Assembly: GCF_003086295.3 (NCBI RefSeq)
Contig: NC_092054.1
Coordinates: 33,138,393 to 33,202,392 of the forward strand
Length of the DNA: 64,000 nucleotides
Direction of reading: 5' to 3'
Origin: Arachis hypogaea
Taxonomy: Eukaryota; Streptophyta; Magnoliopsida; Fabales; Fabaceae
The position numbers were made by a program, and so were the translations under genes. Shown piece after piece: positions 22,629 through 34,072 of this stretch; within the stretch, counting starts at the first letter, position 1; the number at the start of each line of letters is the position of its first letter. Below the pieces are notes generated by a model. The model made no database searches, was not told the DNA's origin, and was given only the letters and a program-made list of their open reading frames with translations.

Positions 22629-22648
22629 TGGCGCCGTTGCCGGGGATT
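22629..22648 (+). promoter_or_regulatory. E3 primer binding site (tRNA-Asp)
   Basis: TGGCGCCGTTGCCGGGGATT, complementary to the 3' end of plant tRNA-Asp, lies six bases after the LTR end. Confidence 0.85.
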
Positions 22649-22827
22649 GGTTTTCGATTGACAATTCTCAAATTGGAAGTTAACTAGATTGAGAAATTTT
22701 TCTTTTCTTTTGTTAATAGTTTTTGTTTCAGTTTATTACTGCTAATTTCTGCAAATTTTAATTTGTTTTCTTTGCTTATTCACTTGTTAGCATACTAACC
22801 ACTAGCTGTTTGTGATATTGCCTCACT

Positions 22828-24018
22828 ATGGGATTTCCACTATCTTTGGATGAGTATTGTTTGAGACTGAGCACATTGCAAAAAAGAAAGAAGTATCCAT
22901 CATCTTTTGGTCAATCAAAATTCATGAGAAACTCTCCACCACCACAGAATGATTCATGTTATTATGCTCATGGTGGGTGGGAGTATCAGGGACAGGAAAC
23001 GGGGTACTTCCCAGAGCCACAAAATGGTCCATGTTTTGGTGAATTTGATCACTACTCAAGTTGTGGCTGGGAAGATCAAAACCAAAGAGATTTCACTTAT
23101 TCACACCCCATTCATCAAGGGCCATCACCTCTGAATTATCCAACCTCACCTCCTAGTTTTACATATCCAAATTCTTCATCACTTGAGCATTTCTCAGCAC
23201 AAAATTCCTTCTCAAATTCATACAATTCATTTCACTTTCCACAAGACTCATTCCACTACACACAAGAGTCATACCACTACCAACACTCCAACCAAAGACT
23301 CTATCAGCCCACACAAAACACATACTCCCAACCACCATATCACAGCCAAGATAATCAACCTCATCAACCCAATCCGAACCAACAATTTCAAGATCAATTA
23401 AACAGGATAGAAGGAATGCTTGCAACTATGGGCAGAGATGTGGCAGATTTGAAAGGCTTTAAGGAAGAATTGATATCCAACTTACAAAATCATGGTGCTG
23501 CCATTCAAAAGCTAGAAGCACAAATTGGATATCTATCAAAGCAAATCCCTACCCACAATTCTTCTAGTGATACCATGGCAAACCCAAGGGAGGAATCAGA
23601 AGAACAAGAAAGGGAGAAAGTCAATCAAGGGAGATCACACTCCAATGACACAGAAAGTTGCAAAGAGGAAGGGTTCATTGAACCACAAATTCAGGAAGCT
23701 TTTGATGAACAGGATACTCCAACTGTCCAACAACAACCAAGTTCTGAGATCAAGGATGTGAAGGCAGTAGAAACAAGCACCAAAATGAGGATTGTGACCG
23801 AGAAACAAAGGACCATATCCATGAAGAAGAGAAGGTCGAAGAACAATCCAACTCCTGAGCCAACAAGCAAGTTCACTCAAGCCAATCACAAGGGAAAGCT
23901 TGCTGGAAAGAAGCATTCACAACAAGGGGCACTAACTAGCTCCTTTACCCACTTGAAGTCATTCCTCTTAACAAACTGGAGGAAGAGGAAGAAAGTCAGG
24001 AACAGCATGTCAAGCTAA
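22828..24018 (+). CDS. E3 Tyr/Pro/Gln-rich Gag-like protein
   Basis: 396 residues. The N-terminal 190 are low complexity (Tyr, Pro, Gln, Ser, His) with repeats such as PPPQND, WEYQGQ and NSFHYTQ. A coiled coil follows at about 190-245 (QLNRIEGML..IQKLEAQIGYLSKQI). It resembles the C-terminal coiled coil of the Gags in E1 and E4 (NLEAQVGQLSKRV). A charged Glu/Lys-rich tail comes last. The stop TAA lies in the loop of twin hairpin 1. Homologous ORFs are in E6 (35384) and, more loosely, E5 (50556). No capsid core, zinc knuckle or protease. Perhaps a retained particle-interaction part of Gag; that role is inference. Confidence 0.7.
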   Translation: MGFPLSLDEYCLRLSTLQKRKKYPSSFGQSKFMRNSPPPQNDSCYYAHGGWEYQGQETGYFPEPQNGPCFGEFDHYSSCGWEDQNQRDFTYSHPIHQGPSPLNYPTSPPSFTYPNSSSLEHFSAQNSFSNSYNSFHFPQDSFHYTQESYHYQHSNQRLYQPTQNTYSQPPYHSQDNQPHQPNPNQQFQDQLNRIEGMLATMGRDVADLKGFKEELISNLQNHGAAIQKLEAQIGYLSKQIPTHNSSSDTMANPREESEEQEREKVNQGRSHSNDTESCKEEGFIEPQIQEAFDEQDTPTVQQQPSSEIKDVKAVETSTKMRIVTEKQRTISMKKRRSKNNPTPEPTSKFTQANHKGKLAGKKHSQQGALTSSFTHLKSFLLTNWRKRKKVRNSMSS

Positions 24019-24054
24019 TGACGTTAAAGAAGCGCTTGTTGGGAGGCAACCCAA
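24009..24054 (+). promoter_or_regulatory. Twin hairpin at the end of the E3 ORF
   Basis: Hairpin 1 is GTCA-AGCTAA-TGAC (24009-24022), whose loop contains the ORF stop codon. Hairpin 2 is TTGGG-AGGCAA-CCCAA (24039-24054). The linker GTTAAAGAAGCGCTTG matches E4. Confidence 0.75.
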
Positions 24055-25594
24055 CCAAAGGTAGTTTTTCTTTTCTAGTTATTTCAATAAAAGAGTTAAG
24101 TAGATTATTCTGTATTGCAAGGAGCTAAGTTTGGTGTTGCACACCAAAACAATTCAAGGGTGAATGTGAGATTCTAAGTTTGGTGTTCCACCAAAAACTT
24201 CATTAAAAGCACATTTCTACCTCAGCATGACTAGTCACTAGCTCCAACCAATCAGGGAAACTACTTAAACAATAGTTTAATTTCTAGTTCATAGTTTCTT
24301 TTTCTAGTTCATAGTTATTTTCTTAATAAAAGCACATGAGGTTTTCTGCATATGATCCAAATTGCTGCATATGGCAAGGAACTAAGTTTGGTGTTCACAC
24401 ACCAATCTAAGTTCAGAGGCCTACAAACATACATGCATGCTAACCAATTCTCAAAGTGCTTGGGGAACAAGCAACTTCTAATAGCTTTGCAGGAAGACAA
24501 TCAATCTCATGGAAGGAATATACATCATCATCAAAGAGAACACCAAGGCTAGGAAGGATGATGAACAACAAAGAAGATGCTAAAAGGTTGTATTGTCACT
24601 TAATTGCTTGTACTTTGAATTGCTGATATTGGAAGTTTGCATGCACCCCTGCTTTAAGTTTGAGTCATTGCAGTTTTTGTTTGTCTGTTTGTTTAATTTC
24701 CAAATAAGTGATAGTCTAAGTGTCTGGATAAACTTCACTTGCTTAAATGTATGCTTGCCATGCTTGTTCTGTTTCCATAAAATAAAAGAAATGTTTGAAC
24801 AAAAGTAACTCAATTCCATTTGGTAAGAAATCAAATAAGATTAAGTGGTGGTATGCATGTTTGATTGAATAGTCAGCTCACTAAGAAATAAAGTTAGAAT
24901 TGTCACTTTTAGTGGAAATTAGGATGCTGTCTATGGATCTTGATGAATAAATGTCTTTGGCCATGAAAAAGAAAGAAAAAGAAGAAGAAAAAGCCACTGA
25001 AAAAGGGCAACCAAAAAGCAAAAAATTGAGAAAATAAGCTAGGCACCAATGGTTTGAACTTCTAAGACAAATGCCTGTGGTGTTTATGTATTAAGGATAT
25101 GCTTGGATGAATAGGTTCTGAGGAGTGTTTCAACACTTGGTAACTTGGGTTAACTAACCCGGGATTATCAACCAAAAGTCCATTATCAAGAGCAACCTAA
25201 ATACAAAACATTTAGTCACACAAAGAGGTGCTGGGCACCAATGTCTCAAGAAGAAATGTGAACTAAAATGCCTGTAGTGGATATGTGTAGTGCACTAATA
25301 AGAAAAAGAAAATGCCAAAGGCTTGAGCAACACATGACACTGAGCAACAAGGAGCAAATAAGCTCAAAGAAAAAGAAAAACAAAGAAAAGAAACTTGCCA
25401 AGGATATGTGAATAACAAGAGGCCATAGCAGTGTTTTAGTGGAAACATAAAAAGTGACATTCTTACCTAAGAAACAATAAAGTGATGCTGCAACAACTTT
25501 CTGCATGAACACCCCATTAATCAATGTCAATTACTTACTGATATGGCTAATGAATTTACTTTCTGTTTCATTCTTTCTTCTCAATAATTCAGAA
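24055..25594 (+). other. E3 3' non-coding region
   Basis: 1.5 kb without a convincing gene. It contains three CTAAGTTTGGTGTT copies (near 24126, 24176 and 24385) and A/G-rich tracts near 24965-25030 and 25300-25400. Confidence 0.75.
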
Positions 25595-25631
25595 CTTGCT
25601 TGGGGACAAGCAAGGATTAAGTTTGGTGTTG
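25595..25631 (+). promoter_or_regulatory. E3 3' hairpin and plus-strand priming region
   Basis: Hairpin CTTGCTTG-GGGA-CAAGCAAG (25595-25614), then GATTAAGTTTGGTGTTG abutting the LTR. The outer pair is C-G here and G-C in E1, E2 and E4. Confidence 0.7.
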
Positions 25632-28008
25632 TGATGCCAAGGCATCTTAGGCTAGTTTCACTAGCCTTTTTCTTTTATTTTTAGTTGTTTTATGCATTTT
25701 CTTGAGCCTTAAGTAATCATTTGGGCCAAATAGTCATGCTTGTCTTAAATCATTCAACATGAAGATTTTGATGCAAATTCCATGAGTTTTTAGTTATATT
25801 ACTTGAATGCTATGAATGGAAGATTTCTCATGAAATTTTGCAAGACTTTGATGCAATTGTTTGGATGATTTCAGGGAAGAAGAGGCTAAGCAAGGAAGCA
25901 ACAAAATCAATAAAGGAAGCTTGAATATCAAATGTGGAGTTTAAGTTCCAGTTTAAGCCTAAACTGGAGTTTAAACGCCAGAATCATGAAGGCTAAGAAA
26001 TGCTAGAATTGAAGTTTAACCTCCAGTTTAACCTTAAACTGGAGGTTAAACGCCAGAATGAAAAGTCTCACCAAAGAAGCATTCCACGTTTAACCTCCAG
26101 TTTGACCTCAAACTGGAGGTTAAACGCCAGAATGATAATGCCACTCAGGAAGGAGTTCCACGTTTAACCTCCAGTTTAACCTTAAACTGGAGGTTAAACG
26201 CCAGAATGAGAAAAGCACCAGGGAGCCATTTCCACGTTTAAGCTCCAGTTTGACCTCAAACTGGAGCTTAAACGTGTTCGACCAAGTTTTCTCCTCCAGG
26301 GTTGCTCTCTCCATTTCCACGTTTAAGCTCCAGTTTGACCTCAAACTGGAGCTTAAACGTGTTCGACCTCCAGGGCTACCTTTTCCATTTCCACGTTTAA
26401 GCTTCAGTTTAACCTTAAACTGAAGCTTAAACGTGTTATATGGAACAGCTTGACCATGCCTTCTTCAAACATAAATAACTTGAGCTACAAAACTCCAAAT
26501 GAGGTGATTCCAAATGCATTGGAAAGAAGACATCTAGAGCTTTCCAAGCATATATGTCATGCATGGTGGATACTAAAAATTGAGGGAGAAAACAGCCCCG
26601 TAATGTGCATAGAAGAGCATAGTACCAACATGCAATCAGGCCAGCTGACCTCTTCACCTTCCATGGAGTATAACTCGAGTTGTAGAGATCCAATTGAGGT
26701 GCTTCCAGTTGCGTTAGAAAGCTGACATCCATAGCTTTCCAACGAGGTATAATAGTCTATATTTGGCATCAAATTGGCAAGGTTGACAAGAGAACAAAGT
26801 GACGACTCAAGAAAGGGGGTGCAACATTTGAGTGTAGTTTAATGGATCATTATCCTTTTTGGATCAATTATGTCACTCAGCCCTTCAAGCAAGCAAGGCC
26901 CATCAACAACACCAAATCAAGGCCACAAGAATCATCTAGAATAGTTTATTTTCATTTGATTGTAATTTGCTTTGAATTTCATTTTCATTTTGTAATTTAG
27001 GGAGCCTATTTAAAGGCCTTAGTTTCTGCATTTGAAGGGGGGGGATTGAAGGGGAATCCAGCCCCTGAGGGGGACGGACTTTTACTTTCACTTTTAGCTA
27101 GTTTTCCTTTTCTTTGTAATTGAATTCAGAGCTATGATTCACTAAACCCCCTTTCATTGGGTTAGGGAGCTCTATTGTAATTCAATGAATCAATAATAGT
27201 TTATCTTCTTCTTCAATCTTTTCTCTTGAATTTTGTTAGAAAGCTTCTCGATCTAATTCCATTGAGTAGTTGTCTTGGGAAAGAAACTACTCATACTTGG
27301 AATCCTTCGGAGCCTTGGGAAAGGAATGGAGGATTCATGCTAGAGAAGCTTTCTCACAGTGAATTGGATTGGGGTTTGGATGGATATTGTGACATGTAAT
27401 CCTACCAAATTGTGGTTCATGAAATTGTGTGGTATAATCAGTGATCAAGCATCATCTCTTCTTATGAACATTTAAACCAAGGGATTGGGAATTTGTTCGT
27501 TTTTAGAGAGAATTGGTGAGCCAAGGGATTGGGATCCAGTCATATAAGATTGCCAAGCAAAATTCAATGAACGCATTGGTTGAGGAAGAGATAAACATGT
27601 TTTGATTCGGAGATCTCAATATCTCCTATAACCCAATGAATTCCCCATTTCTGATTTCCACTTTCTCTTTACATTCTGCTACTCAATTCATGCAATCACC
27701 CCCATTCCCTTTTAATTTCAGCAATTTAGTTTCTGCTCTTTAATTCATGCAATTTAAGATTCCGCCATTTCAATTTCTTGTCATTTACTTTTCCCGCCAA
27801 TTTTACATTCCGCAATACTCATCTCAATCTTGATTCCGCTCAACTAGAACACACTTCTAATCCGAATTGCTCACCCAACCAATCCTTGTGGGATTCGACC
27901 TCACTCTATTGTGAGTTTTTACTTGACGATAACCGGTGCACTTGCCGGAAGGAATTTTGCCGATCGTGCAATTTCCTAAATCATAGCATAACTAGTTTAT
28001 GTGCATCA
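25632..28008 (+). repeat. E3 3' LTR
   Basis: 2377 bp, near-identical to 20245-22622; followed by TSD GCATC and the interrupted E2 gag. Confidence 0.95.
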
Positions 28009-28486
28009 GCATCCCTCTGTACCTCTCCTAGGCATTATAAAGGGATTCATTATCCTCTTTTTTAAAGCCTTGGATGTCCAGTCTTAGCTGTGTCATCCTT
28101 TTTGAAGGGAAGTATTGATTCAGGAATTTGTCTGATAATTGTTTCCATGTTCTTATGCTTGCTGTGGGTTGGTTGTTTAACCACCTCTTAGCTTGATCTT
28201 TTATAGCAAATGGAAATAGTAATAATCTATAGACATCCTGATCTACTTCCTTATCATGTACTGTGTCAGCAATTTGTAAGAACTGTGCTAGAAACTCAGT
28301 AGGTTCTTCTTGTAGAAGACCGGAATACTGGCAATTTTGCTGCACCATGATAATGAGCTGGGGATTTAGCTCAAAACTGCTAGCTCTGATGGGAGGTATA
28401 CAGATACTACTCCCATAGGAAGAATTAGTGGGGTTAGCATATGACCCCAGAGTCCTTCTGGACTGTTCATTTTCACTTAGGTCCAT
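28009..28486 (-). pseudogene. gag: E2 gag, 5' part (before the E3 insertion)
   Basis: Starts at ATG 28486. It holds the front of an Athila-like capsid: ASSFELNPQLI, YRLLLFPFAIKDQAKRW, KFLNQYFPSKRM and NESLYNA. A TAG then takes the place of the Trp codon in the usual EAWERYK block. The frame continues at 20244 beyond E3. Compared with E1 and E4 Gag the same landmarks are present but the sequence is clearly divergent, so E1 and E4 are not simple deletion derivatives of this copy. Confidence 0.85.
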
Positions 28487-29714
28487 GATGGAGAAAGGGA
28501 GATGATATGGATTGTAAAATAGAAATAAAGTAAAAGAAAAATCAAAATATTTTTGTTTTTATTTTATTTAATTAAGGATAACCGAATTCAAAAGAAAAGA
28601 AAATAAAATAAAATAATTGGAACTAGAAAATAAGTTTTCGAAAACTAAAAGAAAATAAAATAAAATAGATTAAAATAAATAATAATAAAAAAATTCGAAT
28701 ACTAAAATGGCTAATCAATTAAAAAGATTTGAAAAATTTTGGATATGATTTTCGAAAATTGGAAACAGAGAAAGTGGTTAGGAAGTTTTGAAAAAGATAT
28801 GTTTTTTTTTTTAATTTTAAGATTGAACTTTCTCAACAAGGAAACACCAAACTTAAAATTTCTCAATCAAAATAATAAAATAGTACAAGTAATTCGAAAA
28901 TTATGAATAAGAAAAGAAAAAGATTTTGAAAAATTTTATAAAGAATTTTCGAAAATTATAAAAAAAATAGAATTGAAAAAGATTTAAAAAAAAGATAAAT
29001 TTTAAAATTGAAATTCTAACTTGACTAACAAGAAACTACCAAATTTTAAAAATTTTGACTAAATCAACCTAGGTAATTTCGAAAATGATAAGTAAATAAA
29101 GGAAAAGATATTTTATTGAATTTTTGAATTTAATGCGGAAAGAGAAAAACAATAAATCGACACCAAACTTAGAATTTTTAGATTAAAACAAAAAAAGCAA
29201 ACAAGAAAACTTTGAATGTCAAGATGAGCACCAAGAACACTTTGAAGATCAAGATGAACACCAAGAACAAATTTTTGAGATTTTTAAGAAAATAAAAACA
29301 CAAAGGACACCAAACTTAAAAATTTTTATACTTTGGACACTAATAATTCGAAAATGCATAAGAAAAACAGGAAAAGATACAAAACAAGAAGAACTAAAGA
29401 TCAAACAAGGAAAATAAACAAGAACTTGAAGATTAAGAAAGAACTAAGAACATATAATTCGAAAAATTGAAAGAAAAATAAAATCGTGCAATTGACACCA
29501 AACTTAAAACATGAAACTAAACTCAAACAGAAGACTAAATTGAGGTTATTGGTTTTTAAAAATTTTTGAAAATAATTTAGAAAAAGAAAATAAGGATTTT
29601 AAAATTTTAACTAAAAACAATAATAGAATACTCAATTTTAGTGACTCTAAACCAAAAAGATAAATTTTTCCTAATCTAAGCAACAAAATAAACCGTCAGT
29701 TGTCCAAACTCGAA
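28487..29714 (-). other. E2 5' leader
   Basis: AT-rich leader without genes. It has sense-orientation AAGTTTGGTGT copies near 28845, 29160, 29308 and 29488, and a 30-bp direct repeat of CAAGATGAxCACCAAGAAC text at 29219-29275. Confidence 0.75.
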
Positions 29715-29735
29715 CAATCCCCGGCAACGGCACCA
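29715..29735 (-). promoter_or_regulatory. E2 primer binding site (tRNA-Asp)
   Basis: Sense TGGTGCCGTTGCCGGGGATT, one mismatch from the tRNA-Asp complement, six bases from the LTR. Confidence 0.85.
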
Positions 29736-29741
29736 AAAACT

Positions 29742-31289
29742 TGGTGCACGAAATTGTGATTACACTTTTCACAACTCCGCACAACTAACCAGCAAGTGCA
29801 CTGGGTCGTCCAAGTAATACCTTACGTGAGTAAGGGTCGATCCCACAGAGATTGTCAGCTTGAAGCAAGCTATGGTTATTTTGTAAATCTTAGTCAGGAG
29901 ATTAATGATAAGAATGATTGTATTTATGAAAAATAAATAACATGAAATAAATAGTACTTGTGATTCAGTAATGAGAACATGTTGAGGTTCCGGAGATGCT
30001 CTATCCTCTGAATCTCTGCTTTCCTACTGCCTTCTTCTCCAAGCATGCATGGCTTCCTTCAACGGCAAGCTTTATGATCCTCTCGGATGAAAAATACCAG
30101 GTACGATCTCTGCACGGCTAATCATCTGTCGGTTCCCACTAGCGTCGGAATAGGACCCTTGTCCTTTTGCACACTGTCACTGCGCCCAACATTCGCAGGT
30201 TTGAAGCTCGTCACAGTCATCCTATCCTAGATCCTACTCAGAATACCACAGACAAGGTTTAGACTTTCCGGATCCCAGGAATGCGGCCAATTAGTTCTAG
30301 CCTATACCACGAAGGTTCTAACCTTCGGACTCGGTCCGTGGATCAGAAACCCAAGAGATACGCACTCAAGCTGTCGCCCAATGACTATGTTGAGCTCAGA
30401 TAGAACGGCGTGGTTGTCAGGCACGCGTTCATAGGGTTGAGGATAATGATGAGTGTCACGGATCATCATATTCTCCATATTGAAGTACGAGTGAATATCT
30501 TAGAATAGAATCAAGCGTGATTGAATAGAAAACAGTAGTAATTACATGAATCCATTGAAACACAGCAGAGCTCCTCACCCCCACCTATGGGGTTTAGAGA
30601 CTCATGTCATAGAAGATACAATATGAAGTGTAAAAAATGTCATAAGTTCTAAGCTGAATCTCTAAAAGTAGTTTTTATACTAAACTAGTAACTTAGATTT
30701 ACAGAAAATGAGTAACTAAGTGCAGATAATGCAGAAATCCACTTCCAGGACCCACTTGGTGCATTTCTGGGCTGAGCTTTCAAGCTTTCACGTGCATATG
30801 CCCAAAGTTGGAGTTAAATACCACCCTGGGTGCCAAAATGGGCGTTTAACGACAAGAATCATGCCAGTTCAGGCGTTTTACGCCAGAAAGTTTTAGGCTG
30901 ACTTTGGACGCCAGTTTGAGCCATCAAATCTCGGGCAAAGTATGGACTATTATATATTTCTGGAAAGCCCAAGATGTCTTCTTTCCAACGCAATTGAGAA
31001 TGTGCCAATTGGGCTTCTGTAGCTCCAGAAAATCCAGTTTGAGTGGAGGAGGGTCAGAATCTAACAGCATCTGCAGTCCTTTTTCATCCTCTGAATCAGA
31101 TTTTTGCTCAGGTCCCTCAATTTCAGCCATAAAATACCTGAAATTACAGAAAAATACACAAACTCATATTAAAGTCTAGAAATGTGATTTTTGAATAAAA
31201 ACTAATAAAAATGTAATAAAAAGTGACTAAATCATACTAAAAACTATGTAAAAACAATGCCAAAAAGGGTATAAATAATCCGCTCATCA
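29742..31289 (-). repeat. E2 5' LTR
   Basis: 1548 bp. Keeps a phased palindrome cluster (centres near 30815, 30847, 30878 and 30907) and the shared U3 module (30936-31040). The flanking CTTGA at 31290-31294 completes the TSD. Confidence 0.9.
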
Positions 31290-32343
31290 CTTGACTAACA
31301 AGAAACTACTAAATTTTAAAAATCTTTGACTAAGTCAACCCAAAATTTTGAAATTTATGAGTAAAATAAGGGAAATATATTATTTTTTATTTTTTTGAAT
31401 TAATGAAGAAAGAGAAAAACAACAAAATGACACAAGACATAAGAATTTAAAATAAAAACAAGTAATGCATGCAAGAACACTTTGAATGTCAAGATGAATA
31501 CCAAGAACACTTTGAAGATCAAGATGAACATCAAGAACATATTTTTTGAAAAATTTTTAAGAAAAGAAAGATATGCAAGACATCAAACTTAGAAATTTTT
31601 AATGTTTAGACACTATGAATTCGAAAATGCATATGAAAAACAATAAAAAACACAAAACAAGAAAAATTAAAGATCAAACAAGGGAAATCATCAAGAACAA
31701 CTTGAAGATCATGAAGAACACAATGCATATATTTTAGAAAATTCAAGAAAAATTAAAAACATGCAATTGACACCAAACTTAAAATTTGACACTAGACTCA
31801 AACAAGAAACACAAATTTTTTTGGTTTTATGATTTTATTAATTTTTTGTATTTTTTTCAAAATTATTTTGGAAAAAAAATAAAGAAATTCAAAATTTTTA
31901 ATAAGAATTCCAGGATTCATGCAATGTTAGTCTAAAGTTTCGGTCCAAAAGAATTAGACATGGCCAAATGGCCAGCCAAGCTTTAGCACAGAATTTTAAA
32001 TGAGAATCCAAAGGCTCATGCAATGTTATTCTAAAGCTTCGGTCCAAAAGAATTAGACATGGCCAAACAGCCAGCCAAGCTTTAACATAACACATACAAG
32101 CATGTCCTTTCTACAATGAAAAGTGGAAGCCTCAGTCCAAAAGATTAGATATGACTTAACAGCCAACCAGGCTTCAACATATCTCATGAAACTCTAGAAT
32201 TCATTCTTAAAAATTTTGAATGATTTTTTTCAAAAACTAAATATTTATATATTTTTTTCGAAAATAAAAATAAAAAGCTTAAACATAAAATAAAATTACC
32301 CAATCTAAGCAACAAGCTGAACCGTCAGTTGTCCAAACTCGAA
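31290..32343 (-). other. E1 5' leader, LTR-proximal part
   Basis: AT-rich, no gene. It includes sense AAGTTTGxTGT copies near 31581 and 31765, CAAGATGAACA-type direct repeats near 31490-31540, and the hairpin repeats listed separately. Confidence 0.75.
31921..32175 (-). repeat. Three leader hairpin repeats in E1
   Basis: Three imperfect 60-70-bp units (31921-31985, 32021-32085, 32106-32175). Each reads in the sense strand AAGCTTGGCTGGCC..GGCCATGTCTAAT..TTTTGGACC(T)GAAGC. The first contains a perfect inner stem TGGCCA-TT-TGGCCA, and an outer AAGCTT pairing brackets the unit. E4 has three equivalents at 52805-53000. Confidence 0.7.
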
Positions 32344-32364
32344 CAATCCCTGGCAACGGTGCCA
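32344..32364 (-). promoter_or_regulatory. E1 primer binding site (tRNA-Asp)
   Basis: Sense TGGCACCGTTGCCAGGGATT: tRNA-Asp complement with two transitions, six bases inside the LTR. Confidence 0.8.
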
Positions 32365-32370
32365 AAAACT

Positions 32371-34072
32371 TGGTGCACGAAATTGTGATCACACTTTTCA
32401 CAACTCCGCACAACTAACCAGCAAGTGCACTGGGTCGTCCAAGTAATACCTTACGTGAGTAAGGGTCAATCCCACGGAGATTGTCGGCTTGAAGCAAGCT
32501 ATGGTCATCTTGTAAATCTTAGTTAGGCGGATTCAAATGGTTATGAGGTTTTGATTAATAAAAGATAAATAAAACATAAAATAAAATAAAGATACTTATG
32601 TAATTCATTGGTGGGAATTTCAAATACGCGTTTGGAGATGCTTTGTTGCTTCTGAACCTCTGCTTTCTTATTGTCTTCTTCCAATCATGCGTGCTCCCTT
32701 CCATGGCAAGCTGTATGATCCTCTCGGATGAAAAATACCAGGTACGATTTCTGCACGGCTAATCAACTGTCAGATTTCTCGTCTCAGATGAAAAATACCA
32801 GGCACAGCTACCGCACAGCTAATCATCTGTCGGTTCTCACTAGCGTCGGAATAGGACCTCTCTATCCTTTTGCACACTGTCACTGTGCCCAACATTCGCA
32901 AGTTTGAAGCTTGTCACAGTCATCCCTTCCCAGATCCTACTCGGAATACCACAGACAAGGTTTAGACTTTTCAGATCTCAGGAATGTTGCCAATTGGTTC
33001 TAGCCTATACCACGAAGGTTCTAATCACAGATTTGGATGCTCTTTTGTTAGGAGAGACGATGCAAATCGTGGATTAGAGACCCAAGAGAATATACTCCGA
33101 CTGTCATCCAATGACTACGTTGAACATCATGTAGACCGCTTGTGGTTGTCAAGCACGCGGATCTTGGCTAAGGGAGTAACGAAGATAGTGGGTGATTGTC
33201 ACAGGTCACCCCTTCATTCTGACTTAACTGAATTAAGTACGAGAGTATATATTGGAGAAGAAGTAAGCGTGAATTGAAAGAAAAACAATAGTACTTGCAT
33301 TAATTCATGAAGAACAGTAGAGCTCTGCACCTTAATCTATGAGGTGTAGAAACTCCACCGTAGAAAATACATAAGAGAAAAAGGTCTAGGCATGGCCGAA
33401 TGGCTAGCCTCCCAATGAAAAATGGCATAAGCTTAAAAGTCCAAAGATTTTTAAATACAATAGTAAAAAGTGCTATTTATACTAAACTAGTTACTAGGAT
33501 TTACAGAAAGTCAGTAACTAAGTGCAGATAGTGCATAAATCCACTCCTGGGGCCCACTTGGTGTGTGCTTGGGCTGATCATTGAAGCTTTCACGTGCATA
33601 GGTCATTCTTGGAGTTAAACGCCAGCTTGGGTGCCAGTTTGGGCATTTAACTCTAGTTTTGGAAAATGCTAGAAAGTTTTTGGCTGGTGTTTAACGCCAG
33701 TTTGGGCCATCAAATCTCAGGCAAAGTATAGACTATTATATATTGCTGGAAAGCCCAAGATGTCTACTTTCTAACGCAATTGAGAGCGCGCCAATTGGGC
33801 GTCTGTAGCTCTATAAAATATATTTCGAGTGCCGCAGGGTCAGAATCCAACAGCATCTGCAGTCCTTTCTCAGCCTCTGAATCAAATTTTTGCTCATGTC
33901 CCTCAATTTCAGCCAGAAAATACCTGAAATCACAGAAAAATATACAAACTCGTAGTAAAGTCCAGAAATGTGATTTTGCATAAAAACTAATAAAAATATA
34001 ATAAAAAGTAACTAAAATATACTAAAAACTATAAAAACAATGCCAAAAAGGGTATAAATTATCCGCTCATCA
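32371..34072 (-). repeat. E1 5' LTR
   Basis: 1702 bp, partner of 2879-4573; followed by TSD CAGCT (34073-34077). Confidence 0.9.

Larger units (their letters stand above)
20245..28008 (+). mobile_element. E3: recent non-autonomous LTR retrotransposon
   Basis: LTRs of 2378 bp (20245-22622) and 2377 bp (25632-28008), with TSD GCATC (20240-20244 and 28009-28013). I counted about six substitutions plus one G-run indel between the LTRs (roughly 0.3%), so it is the youngest insertion here. The internal 3 kb holds a tRNA-Asp primer site, one 396-codon ORF, the twin hairpin, a non-coding stretch and the 3' hairpin. It has no protease, RT or integrase. It sits inside E2 gag, on the opposite strand. 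Confidence 0.93.
10994..31289 (-). mobile_element. E2: gag-pol-ORF2 Ty3/gypsy (Athila-like) element, broken
   Basis: The LTRs are 1546 bp (10994-12539) and 1548 bp (29742-31289), with TSD CTTGA at 10989-10993 and 31290-31294. This is the only element here with the full order Gag, protease, RT, RNase H, integrase, twin hairpin, palindrome array and ORF2. It is inserted in the E1 leader and is itself split in gag by E3. The LTRs differ at about 4% of positions compared. Each LTR also carries or lacks a roughly 60-bp block flanked by short repeats. In-frame stops, a frameshift and an integrase deletion make it non-functional now. Its LTR termini match E1 and E4, so intact relatives could have mobilised those two. 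Confidence 0.9.
2879..34072 (-). mobile_element. E1: gag-pro-ORF2 Ty3/gypsy (Athila-like) element, nested
   Basis: The LTRs are 1695 bp (2879-4573) and 1702 bp (32371-34072), with TG..CA ends and TSD CAGCT on both sides. Read on the minus strand the order is 5' LTR, tRNA-Asp primer site, long AT-rich leader, Gag, protease, twin hairpin, palindrome array, ORF2, 3' hairpin and 3' LTR. There is no reverse transcriptase, RNase H or integrase, so mobility would need a partner. The leader is interrupted by E2 (10994-31289). The LTRs differ at about 5% of positions over the first ~930 bases I compared, mostly transitions. Confidence 0.88.

Noticed and set aside
23159..23425. Minus-strand open frame inside the E3 ORF
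   Set aside because: Shadow of the low-complexity plus-strand ORF, without its own signals.
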